Assembly (NCBI RefSeq): GCF_030646925.1
Contig: NZ_JAUSKL010000014.1
Coordinates: 1-57,238 of the forward strand
Source of the DNA: Candidatus Binatus sp.
Lineage (GTDB): Bacteria > Desulfobacterota > Binatia > Binatales > Binataceae
Reading direction: 5' to 3'
Length of the DNA: 57,238 nt
Shown here piece by piece: positions 27,906 through 36,024 of this stretch. Each line of letters opens with the position of its first letter. Within the stretch, counting starts at the first letter, position 1. Under the pieces are notes generated by a model. The model ran no database searches and had not been told where the DNA came from. It saw only the letters and a program-made list of their open reading frames with translations. Made by a program: the position numbers and the translations under genes.

Positions 27906-28802
27906 ATGAGGAACAGCCGATCACGGATACATCGAAACCAGAGTGTCGCCGACATTGAGCGCGACCAAATCAAGGTAAGTTACCTGCCGATTGCTCAACT
28001 CGAACTCAACCCTCGAAACCCACGCTTTCATAGTCCGCGTCAGATTCGTCAGATCGCGCGCAGTATCGAAGCTTTCGGCTTCAACGTGCCTGTGCTCATC
28101 GATTCGAAGCGCGAGGTAATCGCGGGCCATGGTCGCGTCCTGGCTTGCAAGCTCCTGGGCCGGACTGAAGTACCGACTATCAGTCTGCAGCACCTGAGCG
28201 AGGCTCAGGCCAAAGCCTTCATGATCGCCGACAATCGGCTGACAGAGAATTCCGTTTGGGATGATCGATTGCTCGCCGAACAGCTAAAGGAGTTGTCGGT
28301 TCTCGATTTGGACTTCAGCCTGGAAGCGACCGGCTTTGAGATGGGCGAGATCGATCTGCGGATCGAAGGACTCGATTCCCCGAATGAAGCTGACGAAGCC
28401 GATGACTTGTCGGAGCTACCCGCCGGGCCGCCGGTAACCCGCGTCGGGGACCTGTGGTTGCTCGGCGAGCACCGGGTCTTTTGCGGGAGTGCGCTCGATG
28501 CCCAAGCCTATGCTGCGCTCATGGGTGCCGAACGCGCCGACCTCGTATTCACCGACCCGCCATATAACGTCCTGATCGCTGGAAACGTGAGCGGACTCGG
28601 TGCCGTCCGCCACCGCGAGTTTGAGATGGCGTCGGGCGAGATGAGCGAGGCCGAGTTCACCAATTTCCTGACGCATGCGCTTTCGCTTCTCGCCAGGTAT
28701 TCGGCGCGCGGTTCGCTGCACTTCGTCTGCATGGACTGGCGGCACATTACTCCACTATATCCGATCGAGTTGAAAACTCCGCATTTTCCCGCAACCTGCT
28801 AG
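27906..28802 (+). CDS. ParB-domain / DNA methyltransferase, truncated
   Basis: ATG 27906 follows AGGAGGGAGGAG, so it is preferred to the upstream ATG at 27888. Residues about 20-115 are a ParB/sulfiredoxin-like domain (LPIAQLELNPRNPRFHSPRQ, VLIDSKREVIAGHGRVLACK). From about 170 a DNA-methyltransferase begins (VGDLWLLGEHRVFCGSA) with catalytic motif IV FTDPPYNV near residue 215. Similarity stops after FVCMDWRH near residue 285; intact relatives are roughly 430 residues and carry the AdoMet-binding FxGxG motif in the missing part. The last ~17 residues are unrelated. It is thus probably inactive. Its stop lies just before the first DUF2924/recombinase module. Confidence 0.8.
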   Translation: MRNSRSRIHRNQSVADIERDQIKVSYLPIAQLELNPRNPRFHSPRQIRQIARSIEAFGFNVPVLIDSKREVIAGHGRVLACKLLGRTEVPTISLQHLSEAQAKAFMIADNRLTENSVWDDRLLAEQLKELSVLDLDFSLEATGFEMGEIDLRIEGLDSPNEADEADDLSELPAGPPVTRVGDLWLLGEHRVFCGSALDAQAYAALMGAERADLVFTDPPYNVLIAGNVSGLGAVRHREFEMASGEMSEAEFTNFLTHALSLLARYSARGSLHFVCMDWRHITPLYPIELKTPHFPATC

Positions 28803-28969
28803 GAGTCGATTGACAGCTGCGATCGGGGCGATTGGAAGGCGAAGAGTAACGGCTAAATCACGGCAAGAGAAGGCGAGACCTAGACGGTCCGGCAAGTGGC
28901 AATCGCCCACGAACCCGGCAATCACGCGGACATAGCTAGTTCCGTGGAGAACCCACTGATCTACTGCTC

Positions 28970-29122
28970 ATGGCCAAGAGCACAGTCAATTCGAATTCTT
29001 CGGCGACTTTGGCACTGCGCCGCGAATTTAGCCGAATCTGGGTGGGTACCGTCGTTCGAAATCCGCCGCGCAAGGACTGGCTGCGCGCCGCGAAACGAGC
29101 GATGTGTGTCTCTATCCGCTAA
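28970..29122 (+). CDS. Small conserved leader ORF of the DUF2924 module (50 aa)
   Basis: The frame starts at ATG 28970 and ends with TAA at 29120-29122, whose last bases begin the AAGGAGGGG ribosome site of DUF2924. The product is basic, with NPPRKDWLRAAKRAMCVSIR at its end. The corresponding stretch of copy 2 keeps the reading frame through two compensating indels and nearly the same C-terminal residues (NPPRKDWLPAAKRAMCVSVR), which argues for selection on the protein. Function is unknown; a small regulator or recombination directionality factor is only a guess. No good ribosome site is seen before the ATG. Confidence 0.5.
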   Translation: MAKSTVNSNSSATLALRREFSRIWVGTVVRNPPRKDWLRAAKRAMCVSIR

Positions 29123-29135
29123 GGAGGGGACAGAT

Positions 29136-29618
29136 ATGAACCAGGGAATTTTCGGCGGCGAAACCGCACAGGTCTCAAACCAAATCGCGGCCCTGTTCGA
29201 TCTGAGGGTAAGCGAACTAAAAGACCGATGGCGATCCGTTTACGGCACGGAACCTCCTCCGCGCAGCAGTCGGAAATTGCTCATTTCTGCAATTGCATAC
29301 CGTATGCAGGAGCGAGCGTTTGGTGGTCTCAAGCCGTCCGTCCGCCGCCTGCTCGAACGTGTGTCTAACGAGGCGAGCGACCACCGAATTTCGCGCACCC
29401 CGACAGTTACAAGAGCCTCTACCGGCACGGTTCTGATCCGCGATTGGCAGGGCAAGAGTCACCACGTCACGGTGCTCGACCGAGGAGTTCTGTATCGCAA
29501 AAAGAACTACCGTTCGCTTTCACAAGTTGCCCGCGTCATCACCGGCTGCAGGTGGTCGGGACCTCTCTTTTTCGGTTTGAGAGGTCGCTCGAAGGAGGGG
29601 ACTCATGGAACGCGCTAA
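29136..29618 (+). CDS. DUF2924-domain protein
   Basis: The 160-aa product has the DUF2924 pattern: a helical N-terminal part (ISALFDLRVSELK-like, here IAALFDLRVSELKDRWRSVY), TEPPPRSSRKLLISAIAYRM, and a C-terminal strand-rich part with a W-x-G-x5-VTVLDRGVLYRKKNYRSLS pattern, ARVITG and WSGPLFFGL. The AAGGAGGGG site sits six bases before the ATG. It overlaps the recombinase start by 14 bases, so the two are coupled. DUF2924 genes are usual partners of large serine recombinases on mobile elements and phages. The role is unknown; a DNA-binding accessory or regulator is plausible. Confidence 0.88.
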   Translation: MNQGIFGGETAQVSNQIAALFDLRVSELKDRWRSVYGTEPPPRSSRKLLISAIAYRMQERAFGGLKPSVRRLLERVSNEASDHRISRTPTVTRASTGTVLIRDWQGKSHHVTVLDRGVLYRKKNYRSLSQVARVITGCRWSGPLFFGLRGRSKEGTHGTR

Positions 29619-31299
29619 ATCTCCTGTTCAACAATGCGCGGTGTATACCCGGAAATCTTCCGAGGAGGGTCTCGAGCAGGATTTCAATTCGCTGCAGGCT
29701 CAGCGCGAAGCCTGTGAAGCTTTCATCAAGAGTCAGGCGGGCGAGGGATGGCGTCTGGTCAAGACCGCATACGATGACGGCGGAATTTCTGGCGGCACTA
29801 TGGAGCGCCCGGCTTTGCAGCACCTGTTGTCCGATATCGACGAAGGCAGAATCGACGTAGTAGTTGTGTACAAGGTAGATCGGCTAACCCGCTCGCTGAC
29901 GGACTTCGCCAAAATGGTCGAGATCTTCGATGCTCACCACGTTTCGTTCGTCTCGATCACCCAGCAGTTCAATACGACCACGTCGATGGGGCGTCTCACA
30001 CTGAATGTCCTGCTCTCGTTTGCGCAATTTGAGCGAGAGGTAACTGGCGAGCGGATCCGCGACAAGATTGCGGCCTCGAAGAAGAAGGGGATGTGGATGG
30101 GAGGCTTCTGCTCTCTCGGCTACGACGTCCGCGACCGGCGGCTGGTGGTCAATCAAGTAGAATCGAAGCTCGTCGGGAACATCTATAAACGGTACCTCGA
30201 ACTGGGCAGTGTCCGTCTTCTGAAACACGATCTGGATCGGCGCGGTATCGTTTCGAAGATTCGCGTATCGAAGAGCGGCTCAAGTTCGGGAGGCAGATCT
30301 TTCTCGCGCGGTGCGCTCTACGAGCTGCTTGCGAACCCGATCTACATCGGCGAGATTCGCCACAAAAAGGTTCGTCACCCTGGGCAACACGAGGCCATCG
30401 TGGATCGACAGACCTGGGAGAAGGTGCAGAGGCGCCTCCGCGACCAAACTGCGCGAGACGGCACGCCGCAGATCAAGGCTGCTGGTAACGTCTTAACCGG
30501 CAGGTTGTTCGATGAGAAAGGCAAACCGCTGTATTCGACAGGAGCGAAGGGCCGGCACGGTGGCCGTTACCGGTATTATGTTTCTCGCGAGCTGGTCAGA
30601 GGCGGACGGTCCTCGGTAGGAAAAGAGAAGAGTTGGCGATTGGCTGCACCGGAGCTGGAACAAAGCGTTGTAGTTTCGGTTTGCCGCATCCTCAACGACC
30701 ATGCAGCCATCGCGACCACGCTGCAGGAGGCCGGCGTATCTTCAACCGAGATTGATTCTGTCCTCAAAGCAACCGAAGCCAAGAGCGTGTGGCTGGAGTC
30801 AGGCCCTCAGGCGGCTTCCACCGTCGCTGAACTCGTTAAGCGAGTGGATCTTAGAAAAAACGGCATTGAAATATCGATGAATCTCGAACCGTTGCTCCCA
30901 CCCGAATCAATGGTCAGACGAGCGCCACTGTTGACGTTCAGCCGATTCGTGCCGCTCCAGATGAAGCGGCGCGGAGTCGCGATGCGGCTGGTGATTGGCG
31001 GCGGTGTCTCGACCCGGAAGACCGATCCGACCCTCCTCAAAGCGGTCGCACGCGCACACAAGTGGTTCAACGAGCTGGCATCGGGTCGGGCCGCGTTCAC
31101 TCGCGAGATAGCAGCGCGAGAAGGGGTGAACGAACGCTTCGTACGGCGTCTCATCCCCCTGGCGTTTCTTTCGCCGACGATTGTTCAGGCCATCGCTTAT
31201 GGTCGCCATCCGGCAGATTTAACTGGTGAGGCGCTCAGTCGCGGCATTAATATCCCGGTCGAGTGGGACAAGCAGCGCGTGGCGCTGGCTTTCGAGTGA
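29605..31299 (+). CDS. Large serine recombinase
   Basis: The 564-aa protein starts with ATG inside the DUF2924 end, behind GAAGGAGGGG. The N-terminal resolvase domain (about 10-155) has the nucleophile Ser in YTRKSSEEGLEQDFNSLQAQ near residue 18, plus YKVDRLTRSLTDF and FAQFEREVTGERIRDKIAAS. A 'recombinase' DNA-binding domain follows (about 165-275: MWMGGFCSLGYDVRD, LYELLANPIYIGEIRHKKV), then a zinc-ribbon-like region lacking clear Cys pairs (GRHGGRYRYYVSRELV) and a C-terminal helical HTH-like tail (TREIAAREGVNERFVRRL). It would catalyse site-specific integration or excision through a phosphoserine link. Confidence 0.92.
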   Translation: MERAKSPVQQCAVYTRKSSEEGLEQDFNSLQAQREACEAFIKSQAGEGWRLVKTAYDDGGISGGTMERPALQHLLSDIDEGRIDVVVVYKVDRLTRSLTDFAKMVEIFDAHHVSFVSITQQFNTTTSMGRLTLNVLLSFAQFEREVTGERIRDKIAASKKKGMWMGGFCSLGYDVRDRRLVVNQVESKLVGNIYKRYLELGSVRLLKHDLDRRGIVSKIRVSKSGSSSGGRSFSRGALYELLANPIYIGEIRHKKVRHPGQHEAIVDRQTWEKVQRRLRDQTARDGTPQIKAAGNVLTGRLFDEKGKPLYSTGAKGRHGGRYRYYVSRELVRGGRSSVGKEKSWRLAAPELEQSVVVSVCRILNDHAAIATTLQEAGVSSTEIDSVLKATEAKSVWLESGPQAASTVAELVKRVDLRKNGIEISMNLEPLLPPESMVRRAPLLTFSRFVPLQMKRRGVAMRLVIGGGVSTRKTDPTLLKAVARAHKWFNELASGRAAFTREIAAREGVNERFVRRLIPLAFLSPTIVQAIAYGRHPADLTGEALSRGINIPVEWDKQRVALAFE

Positions 31300-31512
31300 G
31301 CGGCATCGCGGTTACTTTGTCAGGCGTTCAAGAGAGAACGCGCGCGAGGCTGCGATCGGCAAAAAAAGGCTACGGCTGGCAAGCCTCAAATTCGGCTCTG
31401 GCACACCTCATCCGCCGGGAGGATGGGCTTTAGTTAGTATTGGTGCACGGATTCGAGATCTGCACAATTCGACTATGCTGGTTGCCTGGCAGACAGCAGG
31501 GAGGCACTGAAT

Positions 31513-31923
31513 ATGTCGTCCCGCCTGAAACGGCCGGTACGAACTCATCTGGATAAAGCCCGTGCTGCGGCGATCAGCGCGGTCGAAGTTTACAATAGGC
31601 CGGGCTCAGCCTTTCGGACGCCTCACTACCTTGTCCTTATGACGATAGCGTGGACAGCTCTTTTTCATGCGATCTTTTACAAAAACGGACAGAGACCTTG
31701 GCACCGCAAGAAGGCTGGCAAATCTTTCAGATACGTTCAGATCGACGGCGAATTCAAGCACTGGGAACTCGAGGAGTGCAGCAATCAATTCTGGCAAGAT
31801 AAGAATCCACCCGAACGATCGCGGACTGGTTCTATGGCGATCGCACGGGAAGACTGGCCGATCCGTTCGGGCACTTGTGGATCGTATCGACCCATGTCGA
31901 GGACGTGTCGCCCGAAGAGATGA
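31513..31923 (+). CDS. DUF3644-domain protein, truncated and joined to foreign sequence
   Basis: GGGAGG lies about ten bases before ATG 31513. Residues 1 to about 100 match the start of DUF3644 proteins (KARAAAISAVEVYNRPGSAF, YLVLMTIAWTALFHAIFYK, VQIDGEFKHWELEECSNQFW). After DKNPPER the frame runs through DNA that in another frame encodes the end of a VOC domain, so the last ~33 residues are meaningless. Full DUF3644 proteins are over 250 residues. The family is common in accessory and defence-linked DNA. The fragment is probably inactive. Confidence 0.7.
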   Translation: MSSRLKRPVRTHLDKARAAAISAVEVYNRPGSAFRTPHYLVLMTIAWTALFHAIFYKNGQRPWHRKKAGKSFRYVQIDGEFKHWELEECSNQFWQDKNPPERSRTGSMAIAREDWPIRSGTCGSYRPMSRTCRPKR

Positions 31924-33218
31924 AGCGCCGCATGGAAGCGTTCGCACAGGAGCAGGCATCGTCGGCGTCTGCGCCGCAACCGGTGCGCGAACTCGAAACG
32001 CGGCCCGAGGGCTTCCACAGCATCACGCCTTATCTCCAGGTCGAAGGCGCCGGAGGGCTGATCGGGTTTCTCAAGAACGCGTTTGGCGCCGAGGAGATCT
32101 TCCGTGTGCCGCGTGGCGATCAGATCGCGCACGCGCAGCTTCAGATTGAAGGTTCGATGATCGAAGTGGCGGACGCGATCGACAAGTACAAGCCGAATCC
32201 AACGGCGATTTGGCTGTTCGTGCCCGACGCGGACGCGATGTATGCGCGCGCGCTCAAGGCGGGCGCCACATCGCTGCACGAACCGACCGACCAGGATTAC
32301 GGCGATCGCGAGGCGAGCGTCAAAGACCCGTTCGGGAATCATTGGTACATCGCGACCCATCGCAAGGACGCCGAGCCGCTGCCCGAGGGCATGCATAACA
32401 TCACGCCGTATCTGCATCCTATTGGCGCGCCAAAGGTGATCGATTTTCTGAAGAGCGCGTTCGGCGCCGAGGAAGTCTTCCGCGCGCAAGACGACGCCGG
32501 CACGGTGCATCATGCGAAGATTCGGATTGGCGATTCGATTGTTGCGATGGGCGAGGCGCACGGACCGTATCAGCCGATGCCGCCCGCGCTTCATCTGTAT
32601 GTCCCCGACACCGACCTGACCTACCAGCGCGCACTGGACGCCGGCGCTATCTCGATCGATGAGCCGGTCGACCAGGGATACGGCGATCGCTACGCGGGCG
32701 TGAAGGATCCGTTCGGCAACGTATGGTACATCGCAACCCACAAGCAGACCGCCGCAGCGAACGTCAAGATGGAACAAGCCGAGGTCGCGCCTCATCAGCG
32801 CCACGGATCGATCATGCCGTTCATGTATTTCGAAGATGCGGCTGGCGCGGCGGAATTATATAAGAGGATTTTCGGCGCGACGGAGACAGAGCGCATCACA
32901 CAGCCCGACGGCAAGGTCAGTCACGTCCATATCGAGATCGGCGACACGCACCTTATGTTGCGCGACGCGAACACGCCCGACCTCGCGGAGTATCGAGCAA
33001 AAGGTTATGCGACCACTCCGCGCGCGCTCGGCGGGACACCGCTGCATCTCTACGTTTACGTCGCCGATGCGGACGCCGCGTTTAGCCGCGCACTCGCCGA
33101 AGGATCGAAGATTGTCGATACCATGGAGGATAAGGACTGGGGCGATCGATGCGGCGGGGTGCAGGATCGGTTCGGCCACATCTGGTACATCGCAACTCCG
33201 CTCAAGGCCGACGGATAA
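31920..33218 (+). CDS. Three-domain VOC protein with remnant of a fourth
   Basis: The frame is open from about 31813, where it reads ADWFYGDRTGRLADPFGHLW, the end of a VOC domain whose first part is missing; the first ATG is 31920. Three full PhnB-like VOC domains follow (starts near HSITPYLQVEGAGGLIGFLK, NITPYLHPIGAPKVIDFLKS and SIMPFMYFEDAAGAAELYKR), each closing with a DPFGN-WYIATH-type strand. Domains 1 and 2 are most alike, so they arose by tandem duplication. Metal ligands are not the classical set. The gene probably was a four-domain protein, or two genes, before the DUF3644 join removed the 5' end. Function unknown. The next gene encodes a single related domain. Confidence 0.75.
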   Translation: MKRRMEAFAQEQASSASAPQPVRELETRPEGFHSITPYLQVEGAGGLIGFLKNAFGAEEIFRVPRGDQIAHAQLQIEGSMIEVADAIDKYKPNPTAIWLFVPDADAMYARALKAGATSLHEPTDQDYGDREASVKDPFGNHWYIATHRKDAEPLPEGMHNITPYLHPIGAPKVIDFLKSAFGAEEVFRAQDDAGTVHHAKIRIGDSIVAMGEAHGPYQPMPPALHLYVPDTDLTYQRALDAGAISIDEPVDQGYGDRYAGVKDPFGNVWYIATHKQTAAANVKMEQAEVAPHQRHGSIMPFMYFEDAAGAAELYKRIFGATETERITQPDGKVSHVHIEIGDTHLMLRDANTPDLAEYRAKGYATTPRALGGTPLHLYVYVADADAAFSRALAEGSKIVDTMEDKDWGDRCGGVQDRFGHIWYIATPLKADG

Positions 33219-33253
33219 CGAATGAGTCTGAACGGACAACGAAGGAGATAACT

Positions 33254-33727
33254 ATGGCAACCAACGTCAGCCCGATCCCGCCAAACGAAAGCCGCGTGGC
33301 GCCGTATCTCAGCGTCAGTAACGCGGTCGAGATGATCGGCTTCTACAAGCAGGTCTTCGGCGCGACCGAGACTCTTCGACTTGACATGCCCGACGGTCGA
33401 ATCGGTCACGCGCAAATGACGATCGGCACCGGCACCATCATGCTCGCCGACGAATTCCCCGAGATGGGATTCCTCTCGCCGAAATCGATCGGCGACGCGC
33501 GCTCTCCGGTCTCGATTCACGTTTACGTCGAGGACGTCGATGCGGTCTACAAAACTGCGCTCGCGGCAGGCGCGACTTCGCTGCGTGAGCCGGCCAACCA
33601 GTTCTATGGCGACCGCAACGCGCAAGTGAAGGATCCATCGGGACATGTGTGGGACATCTCGACGCACATCGAGGACGTAACGCCCGACGAGATGAAAAAG
33701 CGGATGGCTGCGCTTGGCGACCATTGA
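33254..33727 (+). CDS. PhnB-like VOC protein
   Basis: ATG 33254 follows GAAGGAGATAACT, a strong ribosome site. The 157-aa product is one VOC domain of the PhnB/DUF1428-like type: RVAPYLSVSNAVEMIGFYKQ, VFGATETLRLDMPDGRIGHA, GTIMLADEFPEMGF, IHVYVEDVDAVYKTALAAGA, NQFYGDRNAQVKDPSGHVWD and THIEDVTPDEMKKRMAAL. The last segment matches the VOC tail at the start of the preceding gene and the VOC piece in the chimera at 2223-2400, so this gene shows what an intact member looks like. The enzymatic role is unknown. Confidence 0.87.
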   Translation: MATNVSPIPPNESRVAPYLSVSNAVEMIGFYKQVFGATETLRLDMPDGRIGHAQMTIGTGTIMLADEFPEMGFLSPKSIGDARSPVSIHVYVEDVDAVYKTALAAGATSLREPANQFYGDRNAQVKDPSGHVWDISTHIEDVTPDEMKKRMAALGDH

Positions 33728-33735
33728 GGTCCAGG

Positions 33736-34315
33736 ATGGAAACCCAACAGAATTCCAATCAACTTCAGCACCGTCGCCGCTCGCCCTGTATCAGATGGCG
33801 ATCGGCCACTTTATCTCCCGCGCTATTGCGCTGATTGTGAAGTTGAATATCGCCGACCTGCTCGCCGACGGTACGCGCCATTTCAGCGACCTTGCGAAGG
33901 CGTCCGAATCGCACGCACCATTCCTCAATCGCGCGATGCACTTGCTGGCCAGTGTGGGCGTTTTCGAGGAACGCGACGACGGTATGTTCCGACTGACCGC
34001 GTTCGGAGAATATCTGCGCAGAGGGTGCCAGGCTCGATGCGCGCGTCGATCCTGCTGGTCGACGGCGTCGGCATTCAGGATTCGTGGAAGGATCTTGAAT
34101 ACTGCGCTCGGACTGGCGAGCCGGCGTTTCGTCGCACCTATCCGGAGGCGAATCCCTTCACGCTTATCGAGAGCGACCCCGAACAGGCCAAGGTCTTTGA
34201 CGACGCGATGGCGACTTTTGCGCCGGTCACTGCCGCAGCGATCGCCGCCTCGTATGACTTCTCGGCGTTCGGCAAAATCGTCGACGTCGACGGTGGCAGC
34301 GGTTCGCTGCTTCGA
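33736..34315 (+). pseudogene. SAM-dependent O-methyltransferase, frameshifted and truncated
   Basis: GAGG precedes ATG 33736 (METQQNSNQL). The frame then shifts near 33770 into SPLALYQMAIGHFISRAIAL and LADLLADGTRHFSDLAKAS-type residues, the winged-helix dimerisation domain of acetylserotonin/caffeate-type methyltransferases. It shifts again near 34022 into SILLVDGVGIQDSWKDLEYC, KVFDDAMATFAP and the AdoMet motif IVDVDGGSGSLL, where it ends at about 34315. The catalytic half is missing and the DNA passes directly into an oppositely oriented msrA fragment. Three lesions make it a clear pseudogene. Confidence 0.75.
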
Positions 34316-34691
34316 GTTTCGGCATATCGTTGATGACGATGTAGGGCTGATATGGGTGCAGAGCCAGATAGTTTTGATGGTAGTTTTCGGCTGGATAGAA
34401 GGCGATGAGCGGAACTACTTTGGTTACGATTGGTTTGGAAAATGAATGTTTCCGATCGAACTGCGCAATATAGTCATTTGCCATCTTCTTTTGATCGTCG
34501 TTCTCATAGAAGATCGAGGACTGATATTGAGTTCCTGAATCCGGCCCCTGTCGATTCAGCTCGGTCGGATCGTGAGCGACGAAAAAGAACACCTTCAACA
34601 GTTCGTCGTATGAGACCTTGGACGGATCATAGGTAACCTGCACCGACTCGGCATGTCCGGTCGTTTCGGTGCTATGCGCCGGAGGTGCCAA
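34315..34691 (-). pseudogene. msrA: msrA fragment (peptide methionine sulfoxide reductase A)
   Basis: The frame contains TGHAESVQVTYDPSKVSYDE, LLKVFFFVAHDPTELNRQGP, DSGTQYQSSIFYEN and AFYPAENYHQNYLALHP, all MsrA hallmarks including the GTQYRS-like substrate site. The catalytic GCFWG segment and everything before HSTETTGHAES are missing, no usable start exists (first candidate is TTG), and the C-terminal residues after NDMPKLEA are replaced by the join with the methyltransferase remnant. It is a non-functional piece with both ends lost. Confidence 0.85.
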
Positions 34692-34826
34692 TGATGTACA
34701 GACTGTTTCTGCTGGGCTCGCTTATCCATGCAGATAGGCATTCTGTGAACCGAAGGCGTTAATGCACGTCGATAAGACGTTAGATGTCAGCAACTGTCCG
34801 AATTTCATGCTTCGAGGAGGAAAACC

Positions 34827-35252
34827 GTGACGCTGCTCAGGATGTATGCGATTACTGCGATCGTACTGGCTCTCAAGATGTCGGCAATTTCGGTTGCGCA
34901 GGGGCGCGCCCGCGTCGCCGCTGGCATATTCGTTAACCCCGAAGACGCGAGGTTGTTCCAGGCCAATCAGGCGCCCGAAGAGGCTCCGGCGGTTCAGCGT
35001 GCGGCAAGAGCGTGGCTCAACGATCTCGAGAATATCCCGATATTCCTGATTCTCTGCTGGATTTACGTGGCAGCCGGTCTCTCCCCAACCGCATTTGTCG
35101 TTTACTGCGTCGTCTTCATGGTAGCGCGAATCGCTCACACTATTTGCTATCTCAACTCAATTCAGCCATTGCGTACAATCGTTTTTACCGTGGGCGCGCT
35201 CGACACTTTGGCGCTCATGGTCCATCTCGTCATCGAGATCGTGCTCGCTTAG
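34827..35252 (+). CDS. MAPEG-family membrane protein
   Basis: The start is GTG 34827 with GAGGAGG eight bases upstream. The 141-aa product has four predicted membrane helices (about 4-26, 70-92, 93-110 and 118-140) and family features of membrane-associated eicosanoid/glutathione metabolism proteins: ALKMSAISVAQGRARVAAG, NPEDARLFQ, VQRAARAWLNDLENIPIFL and RIAHTICYLNSIQPLRTIVF. Bacterial members bind glutathione and some conjugate or reduce lipophilic compounds in the inner membrane. It is intact, unlike its neighbours on both sides. Confidence 0.9.
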   Translation: MTLLRMYAITAIVLALKMSAISVAQGRARVAAGIFVNPEDARLFQANQAPEEAPAVQRAARAWLNDLENIPIFLILCWIYVAAGLSPTAFVVYCVVFMVARIAHTICYLNSIQPLRTIVFTVGALDTLALMVHLVIEIVLA

Positions 35253-35254
35253 GA

Positions 35255-35430
35255 TTTCTCGGGCGTCGCACGGCCGGCGGAGTACGTATCGCGGCGGTTC
35301 AGATCGCGCGTGCCGCCGGTGATTGGGACGGTTTCCAGCGACGATAAGGCGGAAATCGTGCGAAGTTTCGGCGCGAACGAGATCATCAACAATGCGTCGC
35401 ACGATTTCTCCGCCGAGGCGACGTGCATCA
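35255..35430 (+). pseudogene. Fragment of a quinone oxidoreductase / zinc-type alcohol dehydrogenase
   Basis: Two adjoining frames read AGGVRIAAVQIARAAG and then VIGTVSSDDKAEIVRSFGAN with EIINNASHDFSAE. This is the Rossmann nucleotide-binding part of MDR-family quinone oxidoreductases, broken by one frameshift near 35312 and cut at both ends. Nothing after about 35430 matches. The following ~140 bp up to the next gene contain no supported feature. Confidence 0.6.
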
Positions 35431-35571
35431 CTAAGAACCGTGGCTCTCTTTCCTCGATTCTGCTTGGTTCGCGAGCTCCGGCACCACAAGCAAATTGGGC
35501 CGTGACCGGATCTTGTCCGTATCGATCTCGACCCGGCCGCTGGCGGCAAGTGCTAAGCGGTAGTCGCTTCC

Positions 35572-35910
35572 TCATTTCAGCAGCCGAACGTTATCTTGCC
35601 CCAACATGCCGGATGATAGTAGTTGCCGCCGTTCCTCCGCCCACTCCCTATTGAAAAGGAGTGGAGCCCCGCAGACGGCGCAACGAGTATCGCCGAAGCG
35701 CTTTGCTTCCCGTTTCAGCTCCCGCTGATTGTACTCCTCGAGCCAGGGCTTGACCTCGTCAGGCGTTGCCTCCACGGACTCCGCGATCGCCTCGACCGAA
35801 AGCCCTTCCTTGTTCATCGTCCAGGCCTTCTCGTGTCGATAGATCGTTAAGACAGTCAACGCCCGTTGAATATTGACCCACCTCGGCGGAGGGTCTGGAA
35901 TGAACCCCAT
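35572..35910 (-). CDS. Small protein with HTH-like segment and a CxxC motif
   Basis: The likely start is ATG 35910 (112 aa); an in-frame TTG at 35928 is the alternative. No clear ribosome site is visible. The product has a helix-turn-helix-like stretch (LSVEAIAESVEATPDEVKPW) and a CAVCGAPLLFNREWAEERR segment with one CxxC. It follows drmC in the same direction after 114 bases and may be the last gene of the DISARM-like operon, though it is not a known component. I do not recognise the family. Confidence 0.55.
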   Translation of the reverse strand: MGFIPDPPPRWVNIQRALTVLTIYRHEKAWTMNKEGLSVEAIAESVEATPDEVKPWLEEYNQRELKREAKRFGDTRCAVCGAPLLFNREWAEERRQLLSSGMLGQDNVRLLK

Positions 35911-36024
35911 GGGTTGGACAGTTGACAACCAGGACGATGGAGGCAGTTTCCGGCGTATGGTACGAGCAGCTACCTGCTACGCTGGCGACTGCTGCAGATT
36001 TGCCGGTCTGGTCTGGACTCCGGC

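Larger units (their letters stand above)
28820..31299 (+). mobile_element. DUF2924 / large serine recombinase module, copy 1
   Basis: The module starts at GATCGGGGCGATTGGAAGGC, shared with the start of copy 2 at 47838, and runs through a 50-codon leader ORF, DUF2924 and a 564-aa recombinase. Both DNA and protein are alike throughout, including the untranslated leader. The two copies point the same way and lie 19 kb apart, so recombination between them could delete or excise everything in between. No terminal inverted repeats were seen, as expected for serine-recombinase elements. Attachment sites could not be recognised. Confidence 0.75.

Noticed and set aside
31785-32804. 339-codon minus-strand frame opposite the VOC array
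   Set aside because: The plus strand has clear VOC domains throughout; the antisense frame has repeated His/Arg patterns that are reflections of the duplicated VOC codons.
35435-35571. Minus-strand stretch reading VEIDTDKIRSRPNLLVVPEL as the end of a protein
   Set aside because: The frame is short, lacks a start and matches nothing I know, so it was not listed as a gene.
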